From NCBI GenBank assembly GCA_900318205.1, contig ONJS01000007.1, forward strand, positions 186,001-250,000: a stretch of DNA of 64,000 nucleotides, written 5' to 3'. This document shows positions 51,465 through 60,081 of this stretch, piece by piece (position 1 is the stretch's first letter; each line of letters begins with the position of its first letter). The DNA is from an uncultured Prevotellaceae bacterium (lineage in GTDB: Bacteria; Bacteroidota; Bacteroidia; Bacteroidales; Muribaculaceae). A model generated the notes under the pieces. That model ran no database searches. It was not told the DNA's origin and was given only the letters and a program-made list of their open reading frames with translations. Made by a program: the position numbers and the translations under genes.

Positions 51465-53006
51465 ATGAAGAAATTTTTTGCATTACTCTTTGTGTGTGCA
51501 GGCCTGACCGCAATGGCTGGTGCACCCCAGTTCAACAAGGCTGACATGATGAAGTCAACCAAGGGCCAGATGGTAATGAAGGCTAACACCTTGAGCCAGG
51601 ATCTGACCGCTCCCGTGATGAAGACGATGACTGGTGCCAAGGCTCCCGCTTCGATGAAGTTCATCAACAGCATGCGTCCCAGCATTGCCAACAACAAGAT
51701 GGTTCGCAAGGGTGCTCCCCGTCGCATGAGTAACGAGGATCTGATCAACCAGGACAAGTATATGGACTTCAAGTACGCTTGGGATCTCAACGAGGCTGGT
51801 ACTGGCTTTGAATGGTCATATTATCACTTCCGTGGTGGTGAAGGTGTTCATTTCCAGGAGGATGGTGGCGTTCTTTACTGCGTTGGTCTTTTCTGGGATG
51901 ATGATCCTCAGAGTCCTTCTTTCGGTTCAGGCTGGTGGCTTGACCTTAACATTGATTACACCACTGGTGCCATCGAGCTCCCGACCGGTTATGCACTCGT
52001 AGATAGCACTATTGTTGGTACTTATGCCAACGGCTATCGCATTGACAAGGAGATCTACAGAATGCTTGTTGATGGTAACTATTACTTCGGTGATGCTGAG
52101 GCTCCCGGTTCTGTTCCCGGTACCCTCTATGAGGATGGCTCCATTGAGTTCAATGACTCAATCCCCTATGTATATGCCGGTTATAACATCCAGCACTACT
52201 ACACCCGCACTGGTAACGCTTGGACTGGCTATACCTATAAGCTGGACCACAGCGATACCACCTTTGTACAGGATGTTTATCTGGGCACCCAGTTCCTTGT
52301 TGCCAACGGTACCCAGGACTATGACTTCATGAACCAAGGCGCTATTGCTGGTCACATCACCGACAGCATTTACATGATGCAGCCCGACTACAGCACCCTC
52401 TATGTGTTCAACATGTGCGGTGACGGTATGCCCGGTGCAGTGATCAACCTCACTCCGGAGGGCGTTGCTACTTATCCCACCAATTGGCCCCTTGCTGAGG
52501 CTGGCAATTATCTGAGAGACCTGTACTCTCAGCAATATCAGGGTTATGATTTCTCTTTGATGCATTATGGCTGGCCCTATGCTATGGATGAGAGCTACAA
52601 TGTAACCGAGGACACCCTGATTGTCGGTACTGTTACTCCCGAACTGCTCACTCTGCCTGGTATCCACTCAGAGTTAGGCCCCATCTATGCAAGCAGTGAC
52701 ACTCAGCACACCACTGGCTATGCCTTGGTTAGCACTCTGATCAACCACGAGTTCAGGTTCATGAATGGTGGTCAGTTCGTTCTTAAGGAGCCCACCACCT
52801 ACCTGCGTGGTGATGTTGACAACGATGGCGAAGTTAAGATTGCTGACGTTACCGTCCTGATCAACCACCTGCTCAATGGTGACCTTGATGATTCTGACAC
52901 CTTCAGCGGTGACAATGCCGACTGCGACCTTGATGGTGAGCTGAAGATTCCCGATGTAACCTCTCTGATCAACTATCTGTTGGCTGGCGCTTGGCCCGAG
53001 GAGTAA
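51465..53006 (+). CDS. Secreted protein with C-terminal dockerin-like pair, function unknown
   Basis: From the ATG at 51465 there are 513 residues: a signal peptide (FFALLFVCAGLTAMA), a lysine- and methionine-rich N-terminal segment (MMKSTKGQMVMKANTLSQDL), then an acidic, aromatic, beta-rich body with no known domain (for example YHFRGGEGVHFQEDGGVLYC and SGWWLDLNIDYTTGAIELP). The final 65 residues are dockerin-like: GDVDNDGEVKIADVTVLINH and CDLDGELKIPDVTSLINYLL. The signal peptide fixes the start. It is a single-gene unit, with its own -7 box and a downstream terminator. It resembles the next gene only in the tail. Confidence 0.78.
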   Translation: MKKFFALLFVCAGLTAMAGAPQFNKADMMKSTKGQMVMKANTLSQDLTAPVMKTMTGAKAPASMKFINSMRPSIANNKMVRKGAPRRMSNEDLINQDKYMDFKYAWDLNEAGTGFEWSYYHFRGGEGVHFQEDGGVLYCVGLFWDDDPQSPSFGSGWWLDLNIDYTTGAIELPTGYALVDSTIVGTYANGYRIDKEIYRMLVDGNYYFGDAEAPGSVPGTLYEDGSIEFNDSIPYVYAGYNIQHYYTRTGNAWTGYTYKLDHSDTTFVQDVYLGTQFLVANGTQDYDFMNQGAIAGHITDSIYMMQPDYSTLYVFNMCGDGMPGAVINLTPEGVATYPTNWPLAEAGNYLRDLYSQQYQGYDFSLMHYGWPYAMDESYNVTEDTLIVGTVTPELLTLPGIHSELGPIYASSDTQHTTGYALVSTLINHEFRFMNGGQFVLKEPTTYLRGDVDNDGEVKIADVTVLINHLLNGDLDDSDTFSGDNADCDLDGELKIPDVTSLINYLLAGAWPEE

Positions 53007-53050
53007 TCCTTGTTCCCACTTGATTAATCACAATTAATCAATAAACCTAA

Positions 53051-53083
53051 AGGACAGGCATCCCACAGCGGGGTGCCTGTCCT
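53051..53083 (+). terminator. Terminator hairpin after the dockerin protein
   Basis: AGGACAGGCATCCC pairs with GGGGTGCCTGTCCT over 14 bp with one T-G pair; only a weak T-rich tail (GCTTGTTGG) follows. Confidence 0.75.
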
Positions 53084-53227
53084 GCTTGTTGGTGGACGTT
53101 AATTATTTAGAATGATTTTCATGGTGGGACAGTGGCTTGGCGTGAGGTTCAAGTGAGTTAATTGCCTAGTTATAGGGAAGTAGTGTAAAAAGTGGTTAAA
53201 TGTGAGTGCAGATAGGAAATATTTCAG

Positions 53228-53235
53228 TACTTTTG
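53228..53235 (+). promoter_or_regulatory. -7 promoter box for the dockerin protein at 53356
   Basis: TACTTTTG; initiation near 53242 leaves a leader of about 114 bases. The long frame from 53206 would start before the transcript and is rejected. Confidence 0.6.
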
Positions 53236-53355
53236 TCATTGCTAAGCGCGACAAGCGGCTGCCCGTACCGGATAGTTTTCGGTATGGTGTTTGTATGTTG
53301 TTGCTTATCAGTTCATTGCGAATTATTACTCACATTATTTATATTATTGATCAAG

Positions 53356-54549
53356 ATGAAGAAGATAATTGCAATCCTGTGCATGTGTGCAGGAATCGGC
53401 ATGACAATGAATGCGGCTCAGAGCCTCGGTGCTAACGGGTCAACATTGCTTGGACCACGCGTTTGCCTGATGCAAGAGTATCAGTGGAATGAAGGTGCAA
53501 GTACTACCGTAACCGAAAGTGACCCCTTATACTGCGGTGGTTGGACTTCTACGGTCGTTGCCGGCGAGGGCAATACAGTAATCGTAGAAGGCGGTTTTAC
53601 ACCTTATCGCCTGACCCAGCCCATGACCGTTGACATGGCAGCTGGTCGTGTCACCCTGGAAGTCAATGAAGAGGAGCCGTTTGCTACGGTTACCACTACA
53701 GAGACCACAGTTAACGCTGGCGTGACCACCCAAGTTGACAGCACGAAAAGCTACTACTTGGTGAACGAGGCTTGGTTTGTTGATGGTGCCGATCTTGCCG
53801 ACGTGACGGGTGAGATACTTGCTGACGGTTCCATTCACATTGCCGACGGCTTTGCCTATTTTGTCGAGATTACCATTACGACCACTATCACCTACCAGAA
53901 CGGTACGAGCACCACCTATACCGATAAGACCGATGCCATGTCCCCGATTTATCGTGACACCTGGCTGCTGGTTGCCAATGGCAAGCATGAGTTTGTCAGC
54001 GTTGAAGATGGTACTACCAACACTGTTGACGTGAACATCCGTCAAGACGGTGAGACCGTATGGGTAACCAACCTGTATGGCTTTGGTGCCCCCGAGGTGC
54101 ATATGGAGTTGAGCGAAGGCGGCACGATGTCCTTCCCCAGCCAGATGCTGCGTGACATCCCCGCATCGGTGTCGCCCAACGGCAGCGGCATGTGGGTAAA
54201 CATGGGTGGCAACACGGGAGCCGTGACTGCCGAGGCTATCACTTGGGGCCAGACGACACCCACCGACAATGTTCAGACTTGGTCGGGTTGGACCAATAAC
54301 CGTCTGTACTTTACCGACGGCAACCACTTTGTTGTCCCCGGTACCGAAGTGGGCATGCGTGGTGACGTGAACAAGGACGGTGCTGTCACTATCGCTGACG
54401 TGACAGACTTGATTAATGGCCTGTTGACAGGTCCTGATGTGGAGACCGATCACTTCAGCCCCTCGAATGCCGACTGCAACCAGAGCGGTGGTGTCACTAT
54501 CGCCGACGTGACCGTACTGATCAACTACCTGTTGAGCGGCACCTGGTAA
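53356..54549 (+). CDS. Secreted protein with C-terminal dockerin-like pair, function unknown
   Basis: The 397-residue protein begins with a signal peptide (MKKIIAILCMCAGIGMTMNA). The body is rich in threonine, valine and glycine, with repeated beta strands (GRVTLEVNEEEPFATVTTTE, EITITTTITYQNGTSTTYTD) and no recognised domain. The last 65 residues are dockerin-like: GDVNKDGAVTIADVTDLING, then GGVTIADVTVLINYLL and GTW. It follows the similar gene at 51465 but has its own promoter and terminator. The unusual segment between the promoter and ATG (53242-53355) has no structure that I can see. Confidence 0.78.
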   Translation: MKKIIAILCMCAGIGMTMNAAQSLGANGSTLLGPRVCLMQEYQWNEGASTTVTESDPLYCGGWTSTVVAGEGNTVIVEGGFTPYRLTQPMTVDMAAGRVTLEVNEEEPFATVTTTETTVNAGVTTQVDSTKSYYLVNEAWFVDGADLADVTGEILADGSIHIADGFAYFVEITITTTITYQNGTSTTYTDKTDAMSPIYRDTWLLVANGKHEFVSVEDGTTNTVDVNIRQDGETVWVTNLYGFGAPEVHMELSEGGTMSFPSQMLRDIPASVSPNGSGMWVNMGGNTGAVTAEAITWGQTTPTDNVQTWSGWTNNRLYFTDGNHFVVPGTEVGMRGDVNKDGAVTIADVTDLINGLLTGPDVETDHFSPSNADCNQSGGVTIADVTVLINYLLSGTW

Positions 54550-54577
54550 GCGGTAACCCATTTTACTGGAAGATATA

Positions 54578-54613
54578 ACCGGCTGGACCAATGATGGTCC
54601 TGCCGGTTTTTTT
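54578..54613 (+). terminator. Intrinsic terminator after the dockerin protein at 53356
   Basis: ACCGGC and GGACC pair with GGTCC and GCCGGT, with one T-T mismatch, followed by eight T. Confidence 0.92.
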
Positions 54614-54656
54614 GTTGCCCTGCTTTTTGTGCTGGCGGGGTGGAATGGTGCCGCAG

Positions 54657-54664
54657 TAATTTTG
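54657..54664 (+). promoter_or_regulatory. -7 promoter box of the terminase pair
   Basis: TAATTTTG with expected initiation near 54671, 31 bases before the ATG at 54702. The best TTTG upstream (54626-54629) is too distant. Confidence 0.5.
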
Positions 54665-54701
54665 CGCGGTGTACTGTGTAAAATTATTAAAGAAGAATAC
54701 C

Positions 54702-56693
54702 ATGAAGAAAAAAGAGAAAATGAGAGAGCTCCGGGTCATCGCCCGGGGAATGGTGCCGCTAGCCAATGGTGAGGCGGCACAGTGCGGCGAGGCACTGTTG
54801 GCGCAGAACGTGCGCGAGCAGGAGTCGTCGTTGCAAGTGACAGGACAGCCGGCTGTGACGGGAACGATTGCCGTTGGGGAACGGTTGCTGCTGCTTGCCG
54901 ACGAGCACAAGGTGACCTGCCGTGGCAGGAGTGTGAAACTTGACGGAGTGCCCGTCGTGACTGTTGGGGGCAACATCGTCGGTGCTCACGCCCTAGGTGA
55001 CCTTATCGTAATTGTTGCTGACACCGGACTGACCTACCTGAAGCAACACGAGGGCGCATGGCGTGTGCTCAATCCCGCCGATGCCGTGCCGCAACTGAGC
55101 ATCGGCACCGATGAAGCCATCGTGAGCACCGCGATTGATGCCTATACCTTTGCTGAGCCTTATCGGCAATGGCAGGCCCCGCTTGCCGATGCCGACTGTG
55201 CCGCCCTGAAGGCCCGATTGCAGTCGGCATGGTCGTCACTGACCGCCGACGTGCATGCCGAGGGGCGTTATCTCGCTCCGATGCTGGTACGCTGGGCGGT
55301 GCGGCTACATGACGGGAGTTACTTGTGGATGAGTGAGCCCGTGCGTGTGGGAGATGCGACGCTTGCCAATGCCAACCGTCTGGCAGCCGATGTGGTGACT
55401 TCGGGCAGCAATTTCACCGGCATCGAGGCGACATCGTTGAGGTTGACGCACTATGGCTTGGATATCAACGTGACGCGGGATATCGCTGCCGAATGGCTGC
55501 CCTTAGTGGCCTCGATTGACGTGTTTGCCACCGACGAGGCCCAACTGCTCACTTCGGTCCGTTCACTGGACTACCGCTGCGTGACACGGACGACTGGAGG
55601 TCGTGAGTATGTGCTGGAGATGGGTTTCACGCGGCGCAGTGCCGCTGCCATCTCGCGTGAACTTACCGCCTCGCCGTGGCATCTTGTCGCTACCGCCGCT
55701 GTTGCCGCTCACGTAACGGGCAATGACTTCGGTGCACCTGCTGAGCCGTTGACGCTGACCAATGGCCAATGCAGCACCATCGGACGGCTGCCGTCGCTTG
55801 AGGGCGTGGTGTGCTCTACACTGGCGGGCGGGCGCCTGTACTGCTGCACGCATGACGGCGATGTGGTGTCGAGTGCTACCGGCAACGCCCTTGCTGAGGC
55901 CCATCGTCGTCGTGTGGTGGGTGCCGTGCCTCTGTCGATGGCCGTGGTGACGCGACCGTTGTATTCGAGTGGCTTCGGACGCTATCCCGTTTATGTGTTT
56001 ACCGATGACGGCATCTATGCCATCCCGCAGGGTGCACAAGGGACATTGGGCGAGGCGCGTCTTGTGGATCGCACGGTCATTGCAGCAGGCGTGTCTCCCG
56101 TTGAGGGCGGAGGCAGCATCTGGCTCGTGTCACGTCATGGGCACTTGTGCCGCCTGGACGGCTCGCGGTTAACGGTGTGCTGCCGTGACGTGGATTGTGT
56201 CGGTCTGGCATGGAGTGGAGCCCACGGGGAATTGTGGCTGCTGCGCGACTCGGCTTACCCCGTGGTGTTGTTGCCGAGCAGTCGCATGAGCGTGCGCACC
56301 GTTGCTGCCGCCCAACTCTATTGCGACCCGCGCCATGCCGTAGCGGTGACCGATACCGGAAGTGTGCTTGATCTGGAGTGTGAGACCGATGTGGCGATGC
56401 CAGTGGTGTGGCGCAGTCATCCCGTGGCACTGCATCCCCTGATGGGTGAGCGGGTGCATCGCGTGGTGTGGCACTTGAGCGGCGATGAGTTGGACTTGAC
56501 ATTGCGGGTGACGGGGCAGCGCGGCATTATGGCGATGGAGGCCGATGTGAGTGTTGTCACCGTGACGGGTAGCGTGCAGCAGCCGTTGGCGACCCCGACG
56601 GTGACGGTACCATGCCGCACCCTGCGCCTGTCACTTGAAGGCATGGCACGCAGCGGCACCCTGCTGCTGCCCACCCTTATCTATTCCCTCTAA
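54702..56693 (+). CDS. Large protein of unknown function, possible beta-propeller, partner of the terminase gene
   Basis: The 663-residue protein has no signal peptide and no recognised domain. It consists of short beta-strand units with glycine turns, for example RLLLLADEHKVTCRGRSVKL, RLYCCTHDGDVVSSATGNAL, VYVFTDDGIYAIPQGAQGTL and WLVSRHGHLCRLDGSRLTVC. This pattern suggests a beta-propeller-like fold, as in some phage tail or neck proteins. It begins with a basic start (MKKKEKMREL) and the segment GEAAQCGEALLAQNVREQES. The open frame extends to 54669, but the promoter supports 54702. The terminase gene follows after 47 bases on the same strand. GC content is high and like the rest of the chromosome. 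A virion-associated origin is inference. Confidence 0.7.
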   Translation: MKKKEKMRELRVIARGMVPLANGEAAQCGEALLAQNVREQESSLQVTGQPAVTGTIAVGERLLLLADEHKVTCRGRSVKLDGVPVVTVGGNIVGAHALGDLIVIVADTGLTYLKQHEGAWRVLNPADAVPQLSIGTDEAIVSTAIDAYTFAEPYRQWQAPLADADCAALKARLQSAWSSLTADVHAEGRYLAPMLVRWAVRLHDGSYLWMSEPVRVGDATLANANRLAADVVTSGSNFTGIEATSLRLTHYGLDINVTRDIAAEWLPLVASIDVFATDEAQLLTSVRSLDYRCVTRTTGGREYVLEMGFTRRSAAAISRELTASPWHLVATAAVAAHVTGNDFGAPAEPLTLTNGQCSTIGRLPSLEGVVCSTLAGGRLYCCTHDGDVVSSATGNALAEAHRRRVVGAVPLSMAVVTRPLYSSGFGRYPVYVFTDDGIYAIPQGAQGTLGEARLVDRTVIAAGVSPVEGGGSIWLVSRHGHLCRLDGSRLTVCCRDVDCVGLAWSGAHGELWLLRDSAYPVVLLPSSRMSVRTVAAAQLYCDPRHAVAVTDTGSVLDLECETDVAMPVVWRSHPVALHPLMGERVHRVVWHLSGDELDLTLRVTGQRGIMAMEADVSVVTVTGSVQQPLATPTVTVPCRTLRLSLEGMARSGTLLLPTLIYSL

Positions 56694-56727
56694 AGTCTTT
56701 AAGGACCCTAAGGACCTTAACGTCGTA
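56691..56727 (+). repeat. In-frame tandem TAA tract after the propeller-like gene
   Basis: The stop TAA is followed at 9-base steps by three more in-frame TAA codons (TAA AGT CTT TAA GGA CCC TAA GGA CCT TAA). Confidence 0.8.
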
Positions 56728-56740
56728 TAATAACTAGACC

Positions 56741-58645
56741 ATGAAAAATACATTATCTAATCATATGGATGCGATTCTTGAGGAAAACGCACGGCGGCGG
56801 GCATTGCTCGAAAACAACCCCTATGATCCGCTGGCAGGCATCGGCTGCTGGGGGGATAGGGTAGAGGTGGCGGGGCGGATGGTGCCGCGCTCGGTGCTGG
56901 ACCGCCATCCTGACTACGCGTCGTTGCCACCCACCGAGCAGGACAAGGCGCGCATCCAAGAGGACTTTGAATTCTGGTGTGCCCGTTGCGTGACCATCAA
57001 GGACAAACATAATAGCAAGAACGTGCCGCTGATACTCAACCGTCCCCAGCGACGGCTGCTGGGAGTCATGGAAGGGCAACGCGTGGCAGGTCTGCCCGTG
57101 CGTCTCATCCTGCTCAAGGCCCGCCAGTGGGGCGGCTCAACGCTGGTGCAGATGTATCTGGCATGGATGCAGCTGGTGCGCCATACGGGTTGGAATAGCT
57201 TGATTTGTGGGCACTTGCACATGACAAGCAAATGCATCAAGCGGATGTATAACCTGTTGCTCAGGCATTATCCGCGCGAGATGCTTGATGATGACGGGTG
57301 TAGGCTGCAGTTCTCTAAACTAGAGGGCCAGCCCAACGTGCAGCAACTGGAGGCACGGGACTGCCTGGTATTGACCGCCAGTTCTCGCAGCGAGGATGCC
57401 GCGCGTGGCTATGACATCTCCATGGCCCACTTGAGCGAGGTGGCGTTTTGGAAGGAAAGTGCGATGCACTCGCCAGATGATGTGGTGCGCAGCGTGTGCG
57501 GCAGTGTGGCGTTGAAGCCCGAGACCGTCGTTGTGCTGGAGTCTACCGCCGACGGAGTGGGTGACTTTTTTCACGACGAGTGGCTGCGTGCTGAGCTGGG
57601 CCGTAGTGACAAGGCGCCGGTGTTTGTGCCATGGTATGAGATAGATGGTTATGCCCGCGCCGTCGATGATCCGGCGGCACTGTGGGACTCGATGGATGAG
57701 TATGAACGGGATTTGTGGGATGACGGGCGCACACTGGAGCAGATTAACTGGTATCATGCCAAGCGCAAGGAATACCGCACCCACGAACTGATGATGGCGG
57801 AGTACCCGGGTACCGCCAGCGAGGCCTTCAGTACAAGCGGCAACAATCCCTTCAAGCGCGAGCATCTTGACGAGCTGGAGAAGGGTTGTTCCAAACCCCC
57901 GATCCTGGTAGGCGACATCCAGGGTGCAGCCACGAGCGGACTGTTGGCCAAGGAGAATGTTCATCTGGTCGCTGAATCGGGTGGCCTGCTCAAGGTGTGG
58001 GAAATGCCGCAGCCCGGTCCTCCCGCCGATGTGCGTTACATGGTGGTCGTCGATGTGGGTGGCCGCAGCGAGTCGAGCGACTACTCGGTGATTGCCGTGT
58101 GGCGTTACAGTGAGGACAGGTCGAGCCCGAAGGCTATCGTTGCCCAGTGGCGAGGCCACATCTACCATGACCAGCTGGCCATCAAATCCATGCAGCTGGC
58201 TTTGTTCTATCACAAGGCGTTGCTCGTGATTGAGTGCAACACGCTCATCAACGAGGCGGCTCGAGCCGGCGAGAGCGAGTATATCCTGCAGACGCTGAAG
58301 CGCTTATATGGTAAACTATACCAGCGCGAGGGCAATCAACTGGGGTTCCACACTAACGTCAAGACCAAGCGCAAGGCCATCACCGAATTGCTGCGTGCAG
58401 TGCGTGACGGAGAGTATATCGAGCGTGACATGGATGCGGTGAACGAGATGCGTGATTATCAGGAACGCAATGGCACCTATGCGGCAAGTCCGGGCAAGCA
58501 TGATGACATCCTGATGACCCGTGCCATCGGTCTGCTGGTGATGCAGGACACGAGGTTGAAATGCGGCAAGCACGCCAGGCCCGAGGATTTCCTGCCACCC
58601 AGCAAGTTGGATCGGTCGCCCGGCACGTTGATAGGTCTCGTTTAA
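56741..58645 (+). CDS. Phage-type large terminase subunit (orphan)
   Basis: The 634-residue protein has the complete plan of a tailed-phage TerL motor. The ATPase half holds a deviant Walker A, LLKARQWGGSTL (124-135), Walker B with catalytic glutamate ISMAHLSEVAFW (E233) and the coupling motif VVVLESTADGVGDFFHD (263-279). YPGTASEAF (355-363) is the usual linker motif. The nuclease half has D438 in MVVVDVGG, E498 in VIECNT and D588/D589 in PGKHDDILMTRA. All catalytic residues remain, so the protein is probably active. No portal, capsid, small terminase or integrase gene is in the window. Base composition matches the chromosome, which argues for long residence rather than recent infection. It may be a phage remnant, a gene transfer agent part or a domesticated motor. 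Confidence 0.9.
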   Translation: MKNTLSNHMDAILEENARRRALLENNPYDPLAGIGCWGDRVEVAGRMVPRSVLDRHPDYASLPPTEQDKARIQEDFEFWCARCVTIKDKHNSKNVPLILNRPQRRLLGVMEGQRVAGLPVRLILLKARQWGGSTLVQMYLAWMQLVRHTGWNSLICGHLHMTSKCIKRMYNLLLRHYPREMLDDDGCRLQFSKLEGQPNVQQLEARDCLVLTASSRSEDAARGYDISMAHLSEVAFWKESAMHSPDDVVRSVCGSVALKPETVVVLESTADGVGDFFHDEWLRAELGRSDKAPVFVPWYEIDGYARAVDDPAALWDSMDEYERDLWDDGRTLEQINWYHAKRKEYRTHELMMAEYPGTASEAFSTSGNNPFKREHLDELEKGCSKPPILVGDIQGAATSGLLAKENVHLVAESGGLLKVWEMPQPGPPADVRYMVVVDVGGRSESSDYSVIAVWRYSEDRSSPKAIVAQWRGHIYHDQLAIKSMQLALFYHKALLVIECNTLINEAARAGESEYILQTLKRLYGKLYQREGNQLGFHTNVKTKRKAITELLRAVRDGEYIERDMDAVNEMRDYQERNGTYAASPGKHDDILMTRAIGLLVMQDTRLKCGKHARPEDFLPPSKLDRSPGTLIGLV

Positions 58646-58674
58646 TGTTCTGGACTTGATAGGTACAAATAAAT

Positions 58675-58702
58675 AAGCCGCGGGCTGTTAGCTCGCGGCT
58701 TT
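58675..58702. terminator. Bidirectional terminator between the terminase gene and the convergent secreted gene
   Basis: AAGCCGCG (58675-58682) pairs with CGCGGCTT (58694-58702) around GGCTGTTAGCT; A-rich and T-rich flanks provide a T run for each direction. Confidence 0.88.
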
Positions 58703-58726
58703 ATTTATTGAGTCAAGTGAAGTAGA

Positions 58727-59710
58727 TTACTTGATCACCTTGCAGGTGCTGGTGGTACCATCGTTGTAGGTGGTCACCTTGATGTTAACACCCTCGAAAG
58801 GCTCAACACTCTCCATACCGGCGATGTTGATGTACTTCACGTTGTTGATGGTCTTCTTGGCCATGTCCTCAACTACGCTGCTGCTGCCATACAGAGCAAC
58901 GCGGTTGTAGTACTGGAAGCGCTGGGTCTCGTTGTTACCACCCTCACCATAGATGAAGCGGTAGTCATTGGGCTCCCACTTGGGCTCAACGATGAAGGGC
59001 TCGCGCATACCAAACTCCTGGTTGGCGATGATCATGTCGGGCAGATGGCCTTCGATCTCGTCCTGGTTGTCGTTCTGCATGAAGAGAGCGAACAGAGCAG
59101 CGTCGTCTTTCTTCAGAGCACCATTGTTGGTGTAACGGGTAGCGTTCTTAGCAGAGAAGTGAGTACCATTGTTCTCCTGGTTGGAGATGATAATGGTGTA
59201 GGGCTGATAGGTAATACCATCAATCACCTTGGTCTCGGCACCAACAGCGAACTTGAAGTTAGCTGAGTTGGGCATACGGTCACCCTGCTTGAAGCTGATC
59301 TCGTCACCATCCTCGTTCTCAGACTTGATGATAGCGATGCTCATGGGCAGGTAAATGTTGCACTGGAATGAGTTATAGGTAATCTCGTTATAGGGAGCAC
59401 CACCGTCCTTGATGAGGGTCTTGGGCAGAGCCTGAACCTTCTCATTCTGATAAATCTCATCGTCATCGAGCCAGAACCAAACGGTTTGGGGAGTACCACC
59501 CTTGAAGGATACCTTGTTGTCATAAACAGTACCCGGGTTAACATCGTCGTAAGCGTTACGAACGAACACGTGGTCGTTAGTGGTCTGACCAATCTTAGCG
59601 GGCGAACCGTCCTCCAGAACTGCCCATTCACCGGTCTCAAGATCCTGAGCGAAAGCTGAGAGGCTCAGAGATGCAGCGGCTGCAAAGAGAAGTAAATTTT
59701 TAATCTTCAT
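58727..59710 (-). CDS. Secreted protein with YFNMAGQ-type tail, function unknown
   Basis: A 327-residue exported protein (signal peptide LLLFAAAASLSLSAFAQ). The body has no recognised domain; segments such as FKGGTPQTVWFWLDDDEIYQ and YQPYTIIISNQENNGTHFSA suggest a beta-sandwich. The C-terminus, VKYINIAGMESVEPFEGVNI and then VTTYNDGTTSTCKVIK, is a variant of the tail in the proteins at 13431 and 33183, and is probably the sorting and anchoring signal. The gene is alone, with an AT-rich 370-base upstream region (59711-60081) that holds no other gene and no convincing -7 box. Confidence 0.78.
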   Translation of the reverse strand: MKIKNLLLFAAAASLSLSAFAQDLETGEWAVLEDGSPAKIGQTTNDHVFVRNAYDDVNPGTVYDNKVSFKGGTPQTVWFWLDDDEIYQNEKVQALPKTLIKDGGAPYNEITYNSFQCNIYLPMSIAIIKSENEDGDEISFKQGDRMPNSANFKFAVGAETKVIDGITYQPYTIIISNQENNGTHFSAKNATRYTNNGALKKDDAALFALFMQNDNQDEIEGHLPDMIIANQEFGMREPFIVEPKWEPNDYRFIYGEGGNNETQRFQYYNRVALYGSSSVVEDMAKKTINNVKYINIAGMESVEPFEGVNIKVTTYNDGTTSTCKVIK

Positions 59711-60081
59711 AGATAATTGCGTTAAATTGTTAGTAATAATGTTAATTAATATTTTTTGTTTTTTCTGTTTCTAATTGATTGGGTTTATCGTTATTCAACA
59801 ACACGTGTCGATAATGGATATAATATACCACAAATCGCTGAAAATGAGAAAACTGCACAGTAATTGCGACATTTTTCCCGCTTTTCAGAGTACAATATTA
59901 CGAACTTTTTTTGAACTGACAAAATTTTTTTAAAAAATCGGCAAAAAATTTACAAAAACAAATTCCTTTTGTACACTTGCTGCCATGGTGTGTATATTGA
60001 AAATATACGGCATCAGGATGAAGCCGCTTTCCATTTGTTAATTGTGGTGTCAGATTGATGACTCGTCCCCAGTGTGTCGGG

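Noticed and set aside
18900-54549. Cellulosome-type complex because of the dockerin-like modules
   Set aside because: No cohesin or scaffoldin is present in the window, and such loop pairs are widespread in Bacteroidales without cellulosomes.
54702-58645. Complete prophage
   Set aside because: Only the terminase is a clear phage gene; no portal, capsid, integrase, lysis or attachment sites are seen on either side.
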